Shown: piece after piece, positions 1 through 9,515 of the stretch | How positions within the stretch are numbered: position 1 is the stretch's first letter | Layout: the number at the start of each line of letters is the position of its first letter | NCBI RefSeq assembly: GCF_011745145.1 | Contig: NZ_CP050191.1 | Location: 1,633,096 to 1,697,095 of the forward strand | Source: Mycobacterium sp. DL440 | GTDB taxonomy: Bacteria; Actinomycetota; Actinomycetes; Mycobacteriales; Mycobacteriaceae | Direction: 5' to 3' | DNA length: 64,000 bases | The notes under the pieces: model-generated | Told to the model about the DNA's origin: nothing | Databases searched by the model: none | What the model saw: the letters and a program-made list of their open reading frames with translations, nothing else | Position numbers and translations under genes: made by a program

Positions 1-225
1 CCGCTCCTCGTACTCCGCACGGTTGCCCGCGCATCTGCCGCGCGACGCGGCGCCTGATGCTGTCGCTTTGTCCGCTATTGAAGCAGGTCGTGCTGTGCCG
101 TGCCCACGGCTTTCGGCGCAATGCCCTGACAAACTCGGATGGGCGGTGCCCCGGACGGGCCGTTCTGGGCGTCCTACCGGCCCTCGGCGCGCAGCGCAGC
201 AGCGGCCGCGCACTAGTTTGGTGAG

Positions 226-912
226 GTGCTGAGCGCCATTGCGATCGTCCCCGCCACGCCGGTTCTGGTGCCCCAACTGGTGGGCGCGGCGGCGGTCGAA
301 GTCGCCGGGTTGCGTGACGCGGTCATTGCCGCCGCGCGCTCGTTGCCGGCGCAATGGCTGGCGATCGGCGCCGGCCCCCGCGACGCGGTGTTCGGGCCGG
401 ACTGCGCCGGGACGTTCGCCGGCTACGGCGTCGACGTCCAGGTGGCACTCGGTGCCGGACCCGTGGGGGAGCCGGTTGAGCTGCCGCTGTGTGCGCTGGT
501 CGCCGGATGGATCCGCGGGCAGGCCACACCTGGTGCGGGGATCGAGGTACACGCCTACGCTGCCTCGCACCCGGTCGGCGAGGCGCTGGCCCGGGGCCGC
601 GCACTGCGCGCCCGACTCGAAGAATCCCCGGATCCGGTCGGTGTCCTCGTGGTCGCCGATGGTCTGAACACGCTCACCCCGACGGCCCCCGGTGGCCATG
701 ATCCGGACTCGGTTCCGGTCCAACAGCAGCTTGACGACGCATTGGCCACCGGAGACCTTTCAGCGCTGGCCGAGCAGCCCGAGACCGTCCTCGGCCGGGT
801 CGCCTACCAGGTGCTGGCCGGACTGACCGAACCCGAGCCGGGCTCGGCCCGTGAGCTCTACCGCGGAGCGCCGTACGGCGTCGGCTACTTCGTCGGCGAA
901 TGGCTGCCGTGA
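226..912 (+). CDS. Conserved hypothetical protein, Rv2728c-like
   Basis: A 228-residue protein that I place by synteny as the Rv2728c counterpart, because it lies directly upstream of miaA and overlaps it by 13 nt. It begins at a GTG; the N-terminus ([14 protein letters not shown]) looks like a beta strand with a Pro-rich loop, reminiscent of the class III extradiol dioxygenase/LigB fold seen in this family. A segment around residues 140-165 ([19 protein letters not shown]) looks like a conserved core. No signal peptide or membrane segment is visible. The overlap suggests translational coupling with miaA and dapF. The biochemical function is unknown. Confidence 0.8.
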   Translation: MLSAIAIVPATPVLVPQLVGAAAVEVAGLRDAVIAAARSLPAQWLAIGAGPRDAVFGPDCAGTFAGYGVDVQVALGAGPVGEPVELPLCALVAGWIRGQATPGAGIEVHAYAASHPVGEALARGRALRARLEESPDPVGVLVVADGLNTLTPTAPGGHDPDSVPVQQQLDDALATGDLSALAEQPETVLGRVAYQVLAGLTEPEPGSARELYRGAPYGVGYFVGEWLP

Positions 913-1817
913 CCCGGCCCATCGCGATCATCGGGCCGACCGGCACGGGGAAGTCGGCGCTGGCGCTGGCAGTGGCCGAACAGCTCGGCGGCGAGATCGT
1001 GAATGCCGACGCCATGCAGTTCTACCGCGGCATGGACATCGGCACCGCCAAGCTGCCGGTCGCCGAGCGGCGCGGCATCCCACACCACCAACTCGATGTC
1101 CTAGACGTCACCGAGACCGCCACGGTGGCCCGCTACCAGCACGACGCCGCAGCCGACGTGGAGGCCATCGCGGCTCGCGGCGCGGTCCCGGTGATCGTGG
1201 GCGGTTCCATGCTCTACATCCAGTCGCTGCTGGACGCATGGACGTTCCCCGCCACCGACCCGCAGGTCCGGGCCCGGTGGGAGGCCCGATTGGCCGAGGT
1301 AGGGGCGGCCGCGCTGCATGTCGAGCTGACCCGGGTGGACCCCGCGGCGGGGGCGTCGATCCTGCCGACCGACGGTCGGCGCATCGTGCGGGCCCTCGAA
1401 GTCGTGGAGCTCACCGGTCAGCCCTTCGCGGCGTCGGCGCCGAGCATCGGCCCACCCCGCTGGGACACCGTGATCATCGGATTGGACTGGGACACCGCCA
1501 TTCTCGATGATCGTCTGCAGCAGCGCACTGACTTGATGTTCGACGACGGACTGGTCGACGAGGTTCGTGCGCTGATCGGCAGGGGCCTGCGGGACGGGGT
1601 CACCGCGGTACGGGCACTCGGTTACGCGCAGGTGCTGGCCGACCTCGATGCAGGGGGAGACGGTTCGGCGGCCCGCGAGCCGACGTTTATCGGCACCCGG
1701 CGCTATGTGCGCCGGCAACGGTCCTGGTTCCGGCGTGACCATCGGGTGGTGTGGCTGGACGGCGCGTCCGACCGGCTGGTGCAGGACGCGCTGCGGGTGT
1801 GGCGGCACGTATCCTGA
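900..1817 (+). CDS. miaA: tRNA dimethylallyltransferase MiaA
   Basis: Transfers a dimethylallyl group to N6 of A37 in tRNAs that read codons starting with U. The 305-residue protein has the P-loop GPTGTGKS at residues 12-19, the substrate segment [17 protein letters not shown] just after it, GGSMLYIQ, and the conserved C-terminal [14 protein letters not shown] tract, all typical of MiaA. The ATG at 900 overlaps the preceding gene by 13 nt. An in-frame GTG at 909, forming a GTGA overlap with the preceding stop, is an equally plausible start (302 aa). dapF follows 4 nt downstream, so the genes are probably co-transcribed. Length is normal for the family. Confidence 0.95.
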   Translation: MAAVTRPIAIIGPTGTGKSALALAVAEQLGGEIVNADAMQFYRGMDIGTAKLPVAERRGIPHHQLDVLDVTETATVARYQHDAAADVEAIAARGAVPVIVGGSMLYIQSLLDAWTFPATDPQVRARWEARLAEVGAAALHVELTRVDPAAGASILPTDGRRIVRALEVVELTGQPFAASAPSIGPPRWDTVIIGLDWDTAILDDRLQQRTDLMFDDGLVDEVRALIGRGLRDGVTAVRALGYAQVLADLDAGGDGSAAREPTFIGTRRYVRRQRSWFRRDHRVVWLDGASDRLVQDALRVWRHVS

Positions 1818-1821
1818 TCAG

Positions 1822-2688
1822 GTGATCTTTGCCAAAGGGCACGGCACCCAGAACGATTTCGTGGTGCTGCCCGACCTCGATGCCGCGCTGTCGCTGACGC
1901 CGGCCGCCGTGGCCGCGCTGTGCGACCGCCGCCGCGGCCTGGGTGCCGACGGCGTGCTGCGGGTGACGACGGCCGGTGCCGCACAGGCCGCCGGGGTGTT
2001 CGAGAGGCTGCCTGACGGGGTCGCGGCCTCCGACTGGTACATGGACTACCGCAACGCCGACGGGTCGATCGCCCAGATGTGCGGCAACGGGGTGCGGGTA
2101 TTCGCGCACTACCTGAGGGCCTCCGGGTTGGAATCCGCCGACGAGTTCGTGGTCGGATCGCCGGCCGGACCGCGTCCGGTGGTGCTGCACAGCGTCGGCG
2201 CCACCACCGCCGATGTCACCGTCGAGATGGGCAAGGCCAATCAGTTCGGGGCGGGGACCGCGGTGGTCGGTGGCCGAAGTGTCAGCGGGCTGGCCGTCGA
2301 CGTGGGCAATCCGCACCTGGCCTGTGTCGGGTTGACCGAGGACGAGTTGGCCGCCCTGGATGTGGGTGCGCCGGTCTCCTTCGACACGCAGCTGTTCCCC
2401 GAGGGCGTCAACGTCGAGGTTCTGACGGCTCCGGTGGACGGCGCCGTGTCCATGCGGGTACACGAGCGCGGTGTCGGCGAGACCCGATCCTGCGGTACCG
2501 GCACCGTGGCGGCCACGCTTGCGGCGCTGGCCCACCAGGGTGCCGATACCGGGACGTTGCGGGTGCGCATCCCCGGTGGCGAGGTCATCGTGACGATCAC
2601 CGAATCCACCAGCTATCTGCGCGGCCCCTCCGTGCTGGTGGCGCGCGGTGAGTTGAGTAATGAGTGGTGGAAGAACTTGGTCACGTGA
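1822..2688 (+). CDS. dapF: Diaminopimelate epimerase DapF
   Basis: Interconverts LL- and meso-diaminopimelate for lysine and peptidoglycan synthesis. The GTG at 1822 gives 288 residues starting [13 protein letters not shown], the conserved DapF N-terminus; the open frame extends further upstream, but that part lies inside miaA and matches nothing. The two catalytic cysteines are visible: Cys87 in [15 protein letters not shown] and Cys224 in [10 protein letters not shown]. The gene sits 4 nt after the miaA stop, consistent with one operon, and hflX begins 16 nt downstream. Confidence 0.95.
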   Translation: MIFAKGHGTQNDFVVLPDLDAALSLTPAAVAALCDRRRGLGADGVLRVTTAGAAQAAGVFERLPDGVAASDWYMDYRNADGSIAQMCGNGVRVFAHYLRASGLESADEFVVGSPAGPRPVVLHSVGATTADVTVEMGKANQFGAGTAVVGGRSVSGLAVDVGNPHLACVGLTEDELAALDVGAPVSFDTQLFPEGVNVEVLTAPVDGAVSMRVHERGVGETRSCGTGTVAATLAALAHQGADTGTLRVRIPGGEVIVTITESTSYLRGPSVLVARGELSNEWWKNLVT

Positions 2689-2704
2689 CAACCTGTAAGT
2701 ACAT

Positions 2705-4114
<1,410 letters not shown>

Positions 4115-4136
4115 TCCAACTCATCGGGAACCGGCC

Positions 4137-5672
4137 TCAGGCCGCAGGCTTCTTCTCGGTGGCCTTGGCCTGCCTGGCCTTGCTCTTGGCTCCATCTGCC
4201 GCGGTGTTCTGGCCGCCCAGCGCCTTGCGCACGGTGCTACGGATTGACTTTGCCACGTTACGCGCCGGGTGGGCGTCACCGGCCCGCAGCTTGGGCCGCT
4301 TGGTCTCGGCGGCCTGCGTCTCGGGGGTTGCGGTGTCCTCGGCATCGGTGGCCGTCGTGGCCAACGGGTTCACCTTGAGCACATTGCGTTTGGGCAATTC
4401 CGGAAGCTTGGGCGACTTGGGCGGGACGGCCGAGGCGTCCGAAACCTTCACGACGTCCGGCACGTTGGCGGTGTCGGCGGTGCTGGCGGATTCAGTCGGA
4501 TCGGTCCAACCGGGCAACGGGTCCAGGCCGGGCCTGAGCGCCGCGTTGATCCCTTCGGGGATGTCGTTGATCAGGTCGGCGGCCAGCTTGACCGGATCGA
4601 TCTTCGGGAGCAGTTGGAATGGTGTCGGCTTGCCGTAATCAGTTCGGTCGTAACCGGTTTCGATCAGGGTCTGAGCCAGGGGCGAGACCAGATCGACGAG
4701 CGGGATCACCAGGGCGGACGTGCCGGTCGCCGCGCCCAGGTCGAGGAACGGTTGCATGATCGGCAAGGTCTTGGCCGGCAGCGTGAGGTAGCGCGTGTCT
4801 CCATGTACCTGGCAGTGCGTGGCGGCGGTGCAGTTCGCCTGGGCGTTCTCGATCGCGGCCTTCATCTGGTCGGGTGTGTAGCCGTAGGGGATGTCGGTCG
4901 GTAAGTCGTCGCCGTCGGGGGCCAGGTAGGTGGGATGGGTGTACTCGAAACCGGCGAGCGCGTTGAGCAGAGCCAGGGGATTGAGCACCCAGGACGGTGC
5001 GTCGGCGACACCGTCGTACTGGAGCGCGATGTCGTCGGTGTTGATCACGCCCTCAGGCGCGGTGTCGGTGGGTGTCGGATTGCCGAACGTTGCATCGAGG
5101 ATCGGGACGGTGCCCAGCGCCGCGAGCCGCTCGAACAACCCGCCGTTGGGCCGGTTCGGGTTGCCGATCACGACGAAGTTGATCCAGTTCGGGATCACCC
5201 CACCGTTTTCGTCGGCGAGCTGGCTCTTCACGATGCTGGTGACGGTGGCGCCCTGGGAGTAGCCGAAGATGACGACGGGATGGGCGTCGTCAGGCGCAAC
5301 CTGGTCGAGTTGGTGATTGAGGCTGCTCACCCCGCTTGCCACCGACACGTTCCATTTCGCTCCGTCGAGGCCGCCCCAACCGGCGAACGGAAACGGCCAG
5401 AACTCCGCGATGTAGGGCACCGGAACCGGTGCGCTGCAGCCGCCGTCGCAGTTGCCACTGGTGTCGACGTAATAGGCCACGGCGTTCTGCATGTAGTTCG
5501 GCGACTGTGACGGGTCCTTGGTGCCCGTGCCCGGCACGACAAGTGGTGTCGTTGCGACCATCAACCCGACGGCTGCGGTCAGGGCCGTGGTGATGCAGAG
5601 CGCGATGGTGGACGCCAGCACCAGAATCGCCACGAGTAGTGGACGGGCTGCCGATTGGACTGTGGCGCGCAT
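4137..5672 (-). CDS. PE-PPE domain serine esterase, membrane-anchored or secreted
   Basis: A 511-residue protein with a hydrophobic N-terminal segment (about residues 10-45) that can act as a signal or anchor, followed by an alpha/beta-hydrolase core of the PE-PPE domain type. The nucleophile elbow is GYSQG at 137-141 (Ser139), and the region near residues 75-105 (YIAEFWPFPFAGWGGLDG) is characteristic of the family. The C-terminal ~110 residues are Lys/Ala/Pro-rich and look disordered. By family it should hydrolyse acyl esters at the cell envelope; the substrate is unknown. It is convergent with hflX and is not expected here in M. tuberculosis. A good ribosome-binding site (GGAGGGG) precedes the ATG. 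Confidence 0.85.
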   Translation of the reverse strand: MRATVQSAARPLLVAILVLASTIALCITTALTAAVGLMVATTPLVVPGTGTKDPSQSPNYMQNAVAYYVDTSGNCDGGCSAPVPVPYIAEFWPFPFAGWGGLDGAKWNVSVASGVSSLNHQLDQVAPDDAHPVVIFGYSQGATVTSIVKSQLADENGGVIPNWINFVVIGNPNRPNGGLFERLAALGTVPILDATFGNPTPTDTAPEGVINTDDIALQYDGVADAPSWVLNPLALLNALAGFEYTHPTYLAPDGDDLPTDIPYGYTPDQMKAAIENAQANCTAATHCQVHGDTRYLTLPAKTLPIMQPFLDLGAATGTSALVIPLVDLVSPLAQTLIETGYDRTDYGKPTPFQLLPKIDPVKLAADLINDIPEGINAALRPGLDPLPGWTDPTESASTADTANVPDVVKVSDASAVPPKSPKLPELPKRNVLKVNPLATTATDAEDTATPETQAAETKRPKLRAGDAHPARNVAKSIRSTVRKALGGQNTAADGAKSKARQAKATEKKPAA

Positions 5673-5771
5673 TGGAAACCGTCCCCTCCGGCCGAGTCCG
5701 ATATCGGCACTGTGGGGGATCCTCGCACCGTCGGACCGCGGCCATGCCGAAATCGGCGAACTCGGAGGTTG

Positions 5772-8063
5772 TTACCGGCGTGAACGGATGACCGGTGGCT
5801 CGTGCGCTCGCAACGGCGGCAGAGCGTCGGTGTACTTCTCGATCTGCACCAGGACATGTGCCCCCGTGCAGCCGCGGGCCAGCGAGGAGGTGCCGACATC
5901 GTCGGTGAGCACGTTGGGATTGCCGTGCACGCACATCGAATCGGGATCGGCCGGATCGGCCGGGTCGAACCAGGCCCCGGTCGACAGCTGCACCACCGCT
6001 GGGCGCAGCCGGTCGTCGATCACCACCCCGGCCAGGCAGGCTCCGCGATCGTTGAACACCCTCACCACGTCGCCATCGGCGAGCCCTCGGTCCGCCGCGT
6101 CCGCGGGGTGGATCCGGATCGGTTCGCGCCCTTGCACTTTCGATGACTGACTGGTGGCGCCCCCGTCGAGCTGGCTGTGCAGGCGGGTCGCGGGTTGATT
6201 GGCCAGCAGATGCAACGGATAGCGGGCGGCCCGCGGGCCGCCCAACCACTCAGCCGGCTCGTACCAGCGAGGGTGACCGGCGCAGTCGTCGTACCCGAAT
6301 CCCTCGATGTCGGCCGAGAAGATCTCGATGCGGCCGCTCGGGGTGGCCAACCGGTGCCCGAGTGGGTCGGCCCGGAAATCGGCCAGCAGCGTCAATCCCG
6401 GTTCGGTGGGAAGCCGCAATTGTCCCGCGGCCCAGAACTCGTCGAATCCGGGCACCTCGAAATCCAGCCCGGCAGACCACTTTTCATACATGTGGACCAG
6501 CCATTCGCGCGCCGTGCGGCCCTCGGTGAACAGCGAGCCGAAGCCGAGCCGCTCGGCCAACGCCGAGAACGTGGTGTAGTCATCGCGGGAGTCGGCATAG
6601 GGCTGGGCCAGCGCGGGCATGGCGACCAGGAGCGGGTCGTTGCGCGAACCCGAGTAGTCTTCGCGCTCATACGCAGTGGTCGAGGGCACCACGATGTCGG
6701 CATGCTTGGCCATGGCGGTCCAATACGGGTCGTGCACCACGATGGTGTCCACCCGGGACAGGGCCCGGCGCAATCTCGGAATGTTCTGGTGGTGATGGAA
6801 CGGATTGCCGCCGGCCCAGTACACACACTTGATGTCAGGGTAGGTGAGTTGCAGGCCGTTGTAGTCGAACGGCTGCCCCGGATGCAGCAGCATGTCGGTG
6901 ACGGCCGCGACCGGGATGAACGTCTGCACCGGGTTCGGCCCCTGCGGCAGCGCGGGCAGGCCGCAGCGCAGCGGCGCCAACCCCAGCTCGTTCATCGACC
7001 CATAGCCGTGCCCAAAACCCCCTCCGGGAACCCCGATCTGGCCCAGCATCGCGGCCAGGGTCAGACCCATCCACGGAGCCTGCTCGCCGTGGCGGATCCG
7101 CTGCAGCGACCAACTGACCGTGACCAGGGTGCGTGACGCTGCCATCTGCCGGGCGAGTGCCGTCAACTCCTCGGCGGACAGACCGCTGAGGCGAGACGCC
7201 CACTGCGGGCTCTTGGCGACGCCGTCGTCACGACCCAGCAGATAGCGTTCGAACCGCTGGTATCCGGTGCAGTACGTGTCGAGGAAATCGAGATCGGCCA
7301 GGCCTTCGGTGGCCAGAACATGGGCGAGTGCGAGCATCACCGCGACGTCGGTGCCGGGCACCGGGGCCAGCCATCGGCAGTCACCGTCGACATCGTCGCG
7401 CAGCGGGCTCAGCGACACGATCTGTGCGCCGCGTTCACGCATCCGCCGCAGTGCATCGCGGGCCGGATGTGCCGTGGTGCCACCGTGATTGGTACCGGTG
7501 TTCTTCAGCGCGACGCCTCCGAAACACACCAGCAGGTCGGTGTGTTCGGCGATGACACTCCAGTCGGTGGAGCGCTTGAACAGGTCGTCGTGGGTCCCTA
7601 CCACCCGGGGCATGATCGCCCCGGTCGCTCCCAGGCTGTAGGAGTGGCGGGAAAACGTATAGCCGCCAAGCATTTTCAGAAACCGGTGTACCTGGCTCTG
7701 CGCGTGGTGGAAGCGCCCGGCGCTGGCCCAGCCGTAGGAACCGCCGTAGATCGCCTCGTTGCCGTGGGTGTCCACGACCCGCCGCAGTTCGCCGGCCAGC
7801 AGCTCGGTGAGCTCGTCCCAGGTCACCGAGACGTACTCGCCGGCGCCCCGCTCGGCGCTGGGACCGGGGCCGTCGCGCAGCCAGCCGCGTCGTACCGCAG
7901 GTCCGGCGATACGCGAGCGGTGCCGGATCGAGCCTGCGAGGTTGCCCAGCAACGGTGAGGGGTCGGCGTCACCGTCGATCGGGGTGACGCCAGCGATGTC
8001 GCCGTCCGCGACGTCCGCAGTGAAGGCACCCCAGTGCGCGAGGCTCATGGGGGACCTGGGCAT
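5772..8063 (-). CDS. Molybdopterin oxidoreductase of the BisC/TorA/DMSO reductase family
   Basis: A 763-residue molybdenum enzyme that should reduce S- or N-oxides such as biotin or methionine sulfoxide, DMSO or TMAO. Ser109 in YGGSYGWASAGRFHHAQS matches the serine that ligates molybdenum in this family. There is no N-terminal 4Fe-4S cysteine motif and no obvious TAT signal, as in cytoplasmic BisC. Domain content runs through cofactor-binding stretches (WAGGNPFHHHQN, VVHDPYWTAMAKHADIVVP) to a C-terminal dinucleotide-binding domain. Length fits M. tuberculosis BisC (Rv1442), but that gene is not located here. An in-frame Met at residue 6 is an alternative start. It diverges from fadE20. Confidence 0.88.
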   Translation of the reverse strand: MPRSPMSLAHWGAFTADVADGDIAGVTPIDGDADPSPLLGNLAGSIRHRSRIAGPAVRRGWLRDGPGPSAERGAGEYVSVTWDELTELLAGELRRVVDTHGNEAIYGGSYGWASAGRFHHAQSQVHRFLKMLGGYTFSRHSYSLGATGAIMPRVVGTHDDLFKRSTDWSVIAEHTDLLVCFGGVALKNTGTNHGGTTAHPARDALRRMRERGAQIVSLSPLRDDVDGDCRWLAPVPGTDVAVMLALAHVLATEGLADLDFLDTYCTGYQRFERYLLGRDDGVAKSPQWASRLSGLSAEELTALARQMAASRTLVTVSWSLQRIRHGEQAPWMGLTLAAMLGQIGVPGGGFGHGYGSMNELGLAPLRCGLPALPQGPNPVQTFIPVAAVTDMLLHPGQPFDYNGLQLTYPDIKCVYWAGGNPFHHHQNIPRLRRALSRVDTIVVHDPYWTAMAKHADIVVPSTTAYEREDYSGSRNDPLLVAMPALAQPYADSRDDYTTFSALAERLGFGSLFTEGRTAREWLVHMYEKWSAGLDFEVPGFDEFWAAGQLRLPTEPGLTLLADFRADPLGHRLATPSGRIEIFSADIEGFGYDDCAGHPRWYEPAEWLGGPRAARYPLHLLANQPATRLHSQLDGGATSQSSKVQGREPIRIHPADAADRGLADGDVVRVFNDRGACLAGVVIDDRLRPAVVQLSTGAWFDPADPADPDSMCVHGNPNVLTDDVGTSSLARGCTGAHVLVQIEKYTDALPPLRAHEPPVIRSRR

Positions 8064-8103
8064 GACCGGAGTCTACGGGCGATTCCCACCCCTCCCCGCG
8101 CTG

Positions 8104-8121
8104 ACCAACCACCCGGTTGGT
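8104..8121. promoter_or_regulatory. Candidate TetR-type operator in the bisC-like/fadE20 divergent region
   Basis: ACCAACC-N4-GGTTGGT is a perfect 7-bp inverted repeat with a 4-bp spacer, and a further GGTTGG lies at 8125-8130. It sits 43 nt upstream of the fadE20 start, whose ribosome-binding site GGAGG is at 8153-8157. TetR-family regulators of lipid genes in actinobacteria commonly bind such repeats, but no regulator gene is adjacent, so the binder is unknown. Confidence 0.45.
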
Positions 8122-8164
8122 ATAGGTTGGCCCGGAATTCGTAACCAGTACCGGAGGTAACACC

Positions 8165-9325
8165 ATGGGCAGTGTTGTGAAGTACGACCGCACGTTGTTC
8201 GAGCCCGAGCACGAGCTGTTCCGCGAGTCATACCGGGCATTTCTGGACCGGCACGTCGCGCCGCACCACGACCAGTGGGAAAAGGACAAGATCGTCGACC
8301 GCGGCATCTGGTTGGAGGCCGGTAAGCAGGGCTTTCTCGGGATGGCGGTGCCCGAGGAGTACGGCGGCGGCGGTAACGACGACTTCCGCTACAACACCGT
8401 CGTCTGCGAGGAGACCGTGGCCGGCCGCTACAGCGGTATCGGCTTCAGCCTCCACAACGACGTCGTCGCGCCGTATCTGTTGCGGCTGGCCACAGAGGAG
8501 CAGAAGCAGCGCTGGCTGCCCAAGTTCTGCACCGGCGAATTGATCACGGCGATCGCAATGACCGAGCCTGGTACCGGCAGCGACCTGCAGGGCATCAAGA
8601 CCCGCGCGGTCCGCGACGGCGACCACTACATCCTCAACGGGTCCAAGACCTTCATCACCAACGGCATCCATTCCGATCTGGTGATCGTGGTGGCCCAGAC
8701 CGACGCCGAAAAGGGCGCGCTCGGGTTCAGTTTGTTGGTGGTCGAGCGCGGCATGGAGGGCTTCGAGCGGGGCCGGCACCTGGACAAGCTCGGTCTGGAC
8801 GCCCAGGACACCGCCGAGCTGTCGTTCACCGACGTCAAGGTGCCGGTCGAGAATCTGCTCGGCGAGGAGGGCCAGGGTTTCGTCTACCTGATGCAGAACT
8901 TGCCGCAGGAGCGCATCTCGATCGCCATCATGGCTGCCGCGGCGATGGAGGCGGTGCTGGAGCAGACCGTGCAGTACACCAAGGAGCGCAAGGCGTTCGG
9001 CAAGCCGATCGGCAGCTTCCAGAACAGCCGGTTCCTGCTGGCCGAACTGGCCACCGAGGCCACCGTGGTGCGGATGATGGTCGACGAGTTCATCCGTTTG
9101 CATCTCGACGAGAAGCTCACCGTGGAGCAGGCCGCGATGGCCAAGTGGTACTCCACCGAGAAGCAGGTGAGCCTCATCGACCGGTGCCTGCAGTTGCACG
9201 GCGGTTACGGCTACATGCGTGAGTATCCGGTCGCGCGGGCCTACCTGGACGCCCGGGTGCAGACCATTTACGGCGGCACCACCGAGATCATGAAGGAGAT
9301 CATCGGCCGCGGTCTGGGTGTCTAG
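8165..9325 (+). CDS. fadE20: Acyl-CoA dehydrogenase FadE20
   Basis: FAD-dependent acyl-CoA dehydrogenase, 386 residues, the M. tuberculosis Rv2724c counterpart by length and by its place between hflX and the lexA locus. Conserved stretches are FCTGELITAIAMTEPGTGSD (FAD/substrate contacts), the middle beta domain, a YTKERKAFGKPIGSFQ helix, CLQLHGGYGYMREYPVAR and IYGGTTEIMKEIIGR. The usual Glu of short/medium-chain enzymes in the last motif is Gly here, so the catalytic base probably lies elsewhere, as in long-chain and isovaleryl-type enzymes. GGAGG 7 nt before the ATG fixes the start. The acyl chain oxidised cannot be read from sequence. Confidence 0.93.
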   Translation: MGSVVKYDRTLFEPEHELFRESYRAFLDRHVAPHHDQWEKDKIVDRGIWLEAGKQGFLGMAVPEEYGGGGNDDFRYNTVVCEETVAGRYSGIGFSLHNDVVAPYLLRLATEEQKQRWLPKFCTGELITAIAMTEPGTGSDLQGIKTRAVRDGDHYILNGSKTFITNGIHSDLVIVVAQTDAEKGALGFSLLVVERGMEGFERGRHLDKLGLDAQDTAELSFTDVKVPVENLLGEEGQGFVYLMQNLPQERISIAIMAAAAMEAVLEQTVQYTKERKAFGKPIGSFQNSRFLLAELATEATVVRMMVDEFIRLHLDEKLTVEQAAMAKWYSTEKQVSLIDRCLQLHGGYGYMREYPVARAYLDARVQTIYGGTTEIMKEIIGRGLGV

Positions 9326-9366
9326 CGGGCCGTTCGGCCCCCCGATTCATCAGGTATCTCGCCCCG

Positions 9367-9412
9367 AAAAGCCCAATTCTGGGCCGTCAGACCCAGATAT
9401 TGAGGCTTTTTT
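9367..9412 (+). terminator. Nested hairpin with T-run after fadE20
   Basis: AAAAGCC (9367-9373) pairs with GGCTTTT (9404-9410), enclosing an inner CTGGG/CCCAG stem (9379-9383 and 9392-9396), and the right arm runs into six T residues. A smaller GGGCC/GGCCC hairpin lies at 9327-9340. A T-run this clear is uncommon in mycobacteria. It most likely ends fadE20 transcription, but could also attenuate the downstream LGFP gene. Confidence 0.55.
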
Positions 9413-9455
9413 GGTCATGATCGGCCACGTTCCTTGGTTATCGTCACGTGCTGAC

Positions 9456-9495
9456 GCAAAGTTGTCCGGGCGGGACATTTCTGAGGAAACTTTGC
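9456..9495 (+). promoter_or_regulatory. Structured leader of the LGFP gene
   Basis: GCAAAGTT (9456-9463) and AACTTTGC (9488-9495) form a perfect 8-bp stem enclosing a smaller TGTCC/GGACA hairpin. The structure ends 10 nt before the GGGAGG ribosome-binding site (9506-9511) of the LGFP gene. It may be a 5'-UTR structure that affects translation. I see no match to a riboswitch class I know. Confidence 0.35.
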
Positions 9496-9515
9496 CGAAC
9501 GAGCCGGGAGGGCGC

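Noticed and set aside
1..225. Open frame from base 1 to a TGA at 55-57, and a 69-codon frame at 23-232
   Set aside because: The first is only 18 codons and has no recognisable end; it could be the 3' end of an upstream membrane protein but cannot be supported. The second overlaps the start of the next gene and looks like random high-GC sequence.
1648..1821. Longer dapF product starting at 1648
   Set aside because: The extra residues lie inside miaA in another frame; the DapF family N-terminus begins at GTG 1822.
1687..2691. Long minus-strand open frame of 334 codons opposite dapF
   Set aside because: Its residues are His/Arg/Gly-rich low-complexity and mirror dapF codons; typical GC-rich antisense shadow.
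9326..9515. Known riboswitch (for example a cyclic-di-AMP element) upstream of a cell-wall gene
   Set aside because: Such elements precede wall-related genes in actinobacteria, but I cannot find their conserved core here, only plain stems.
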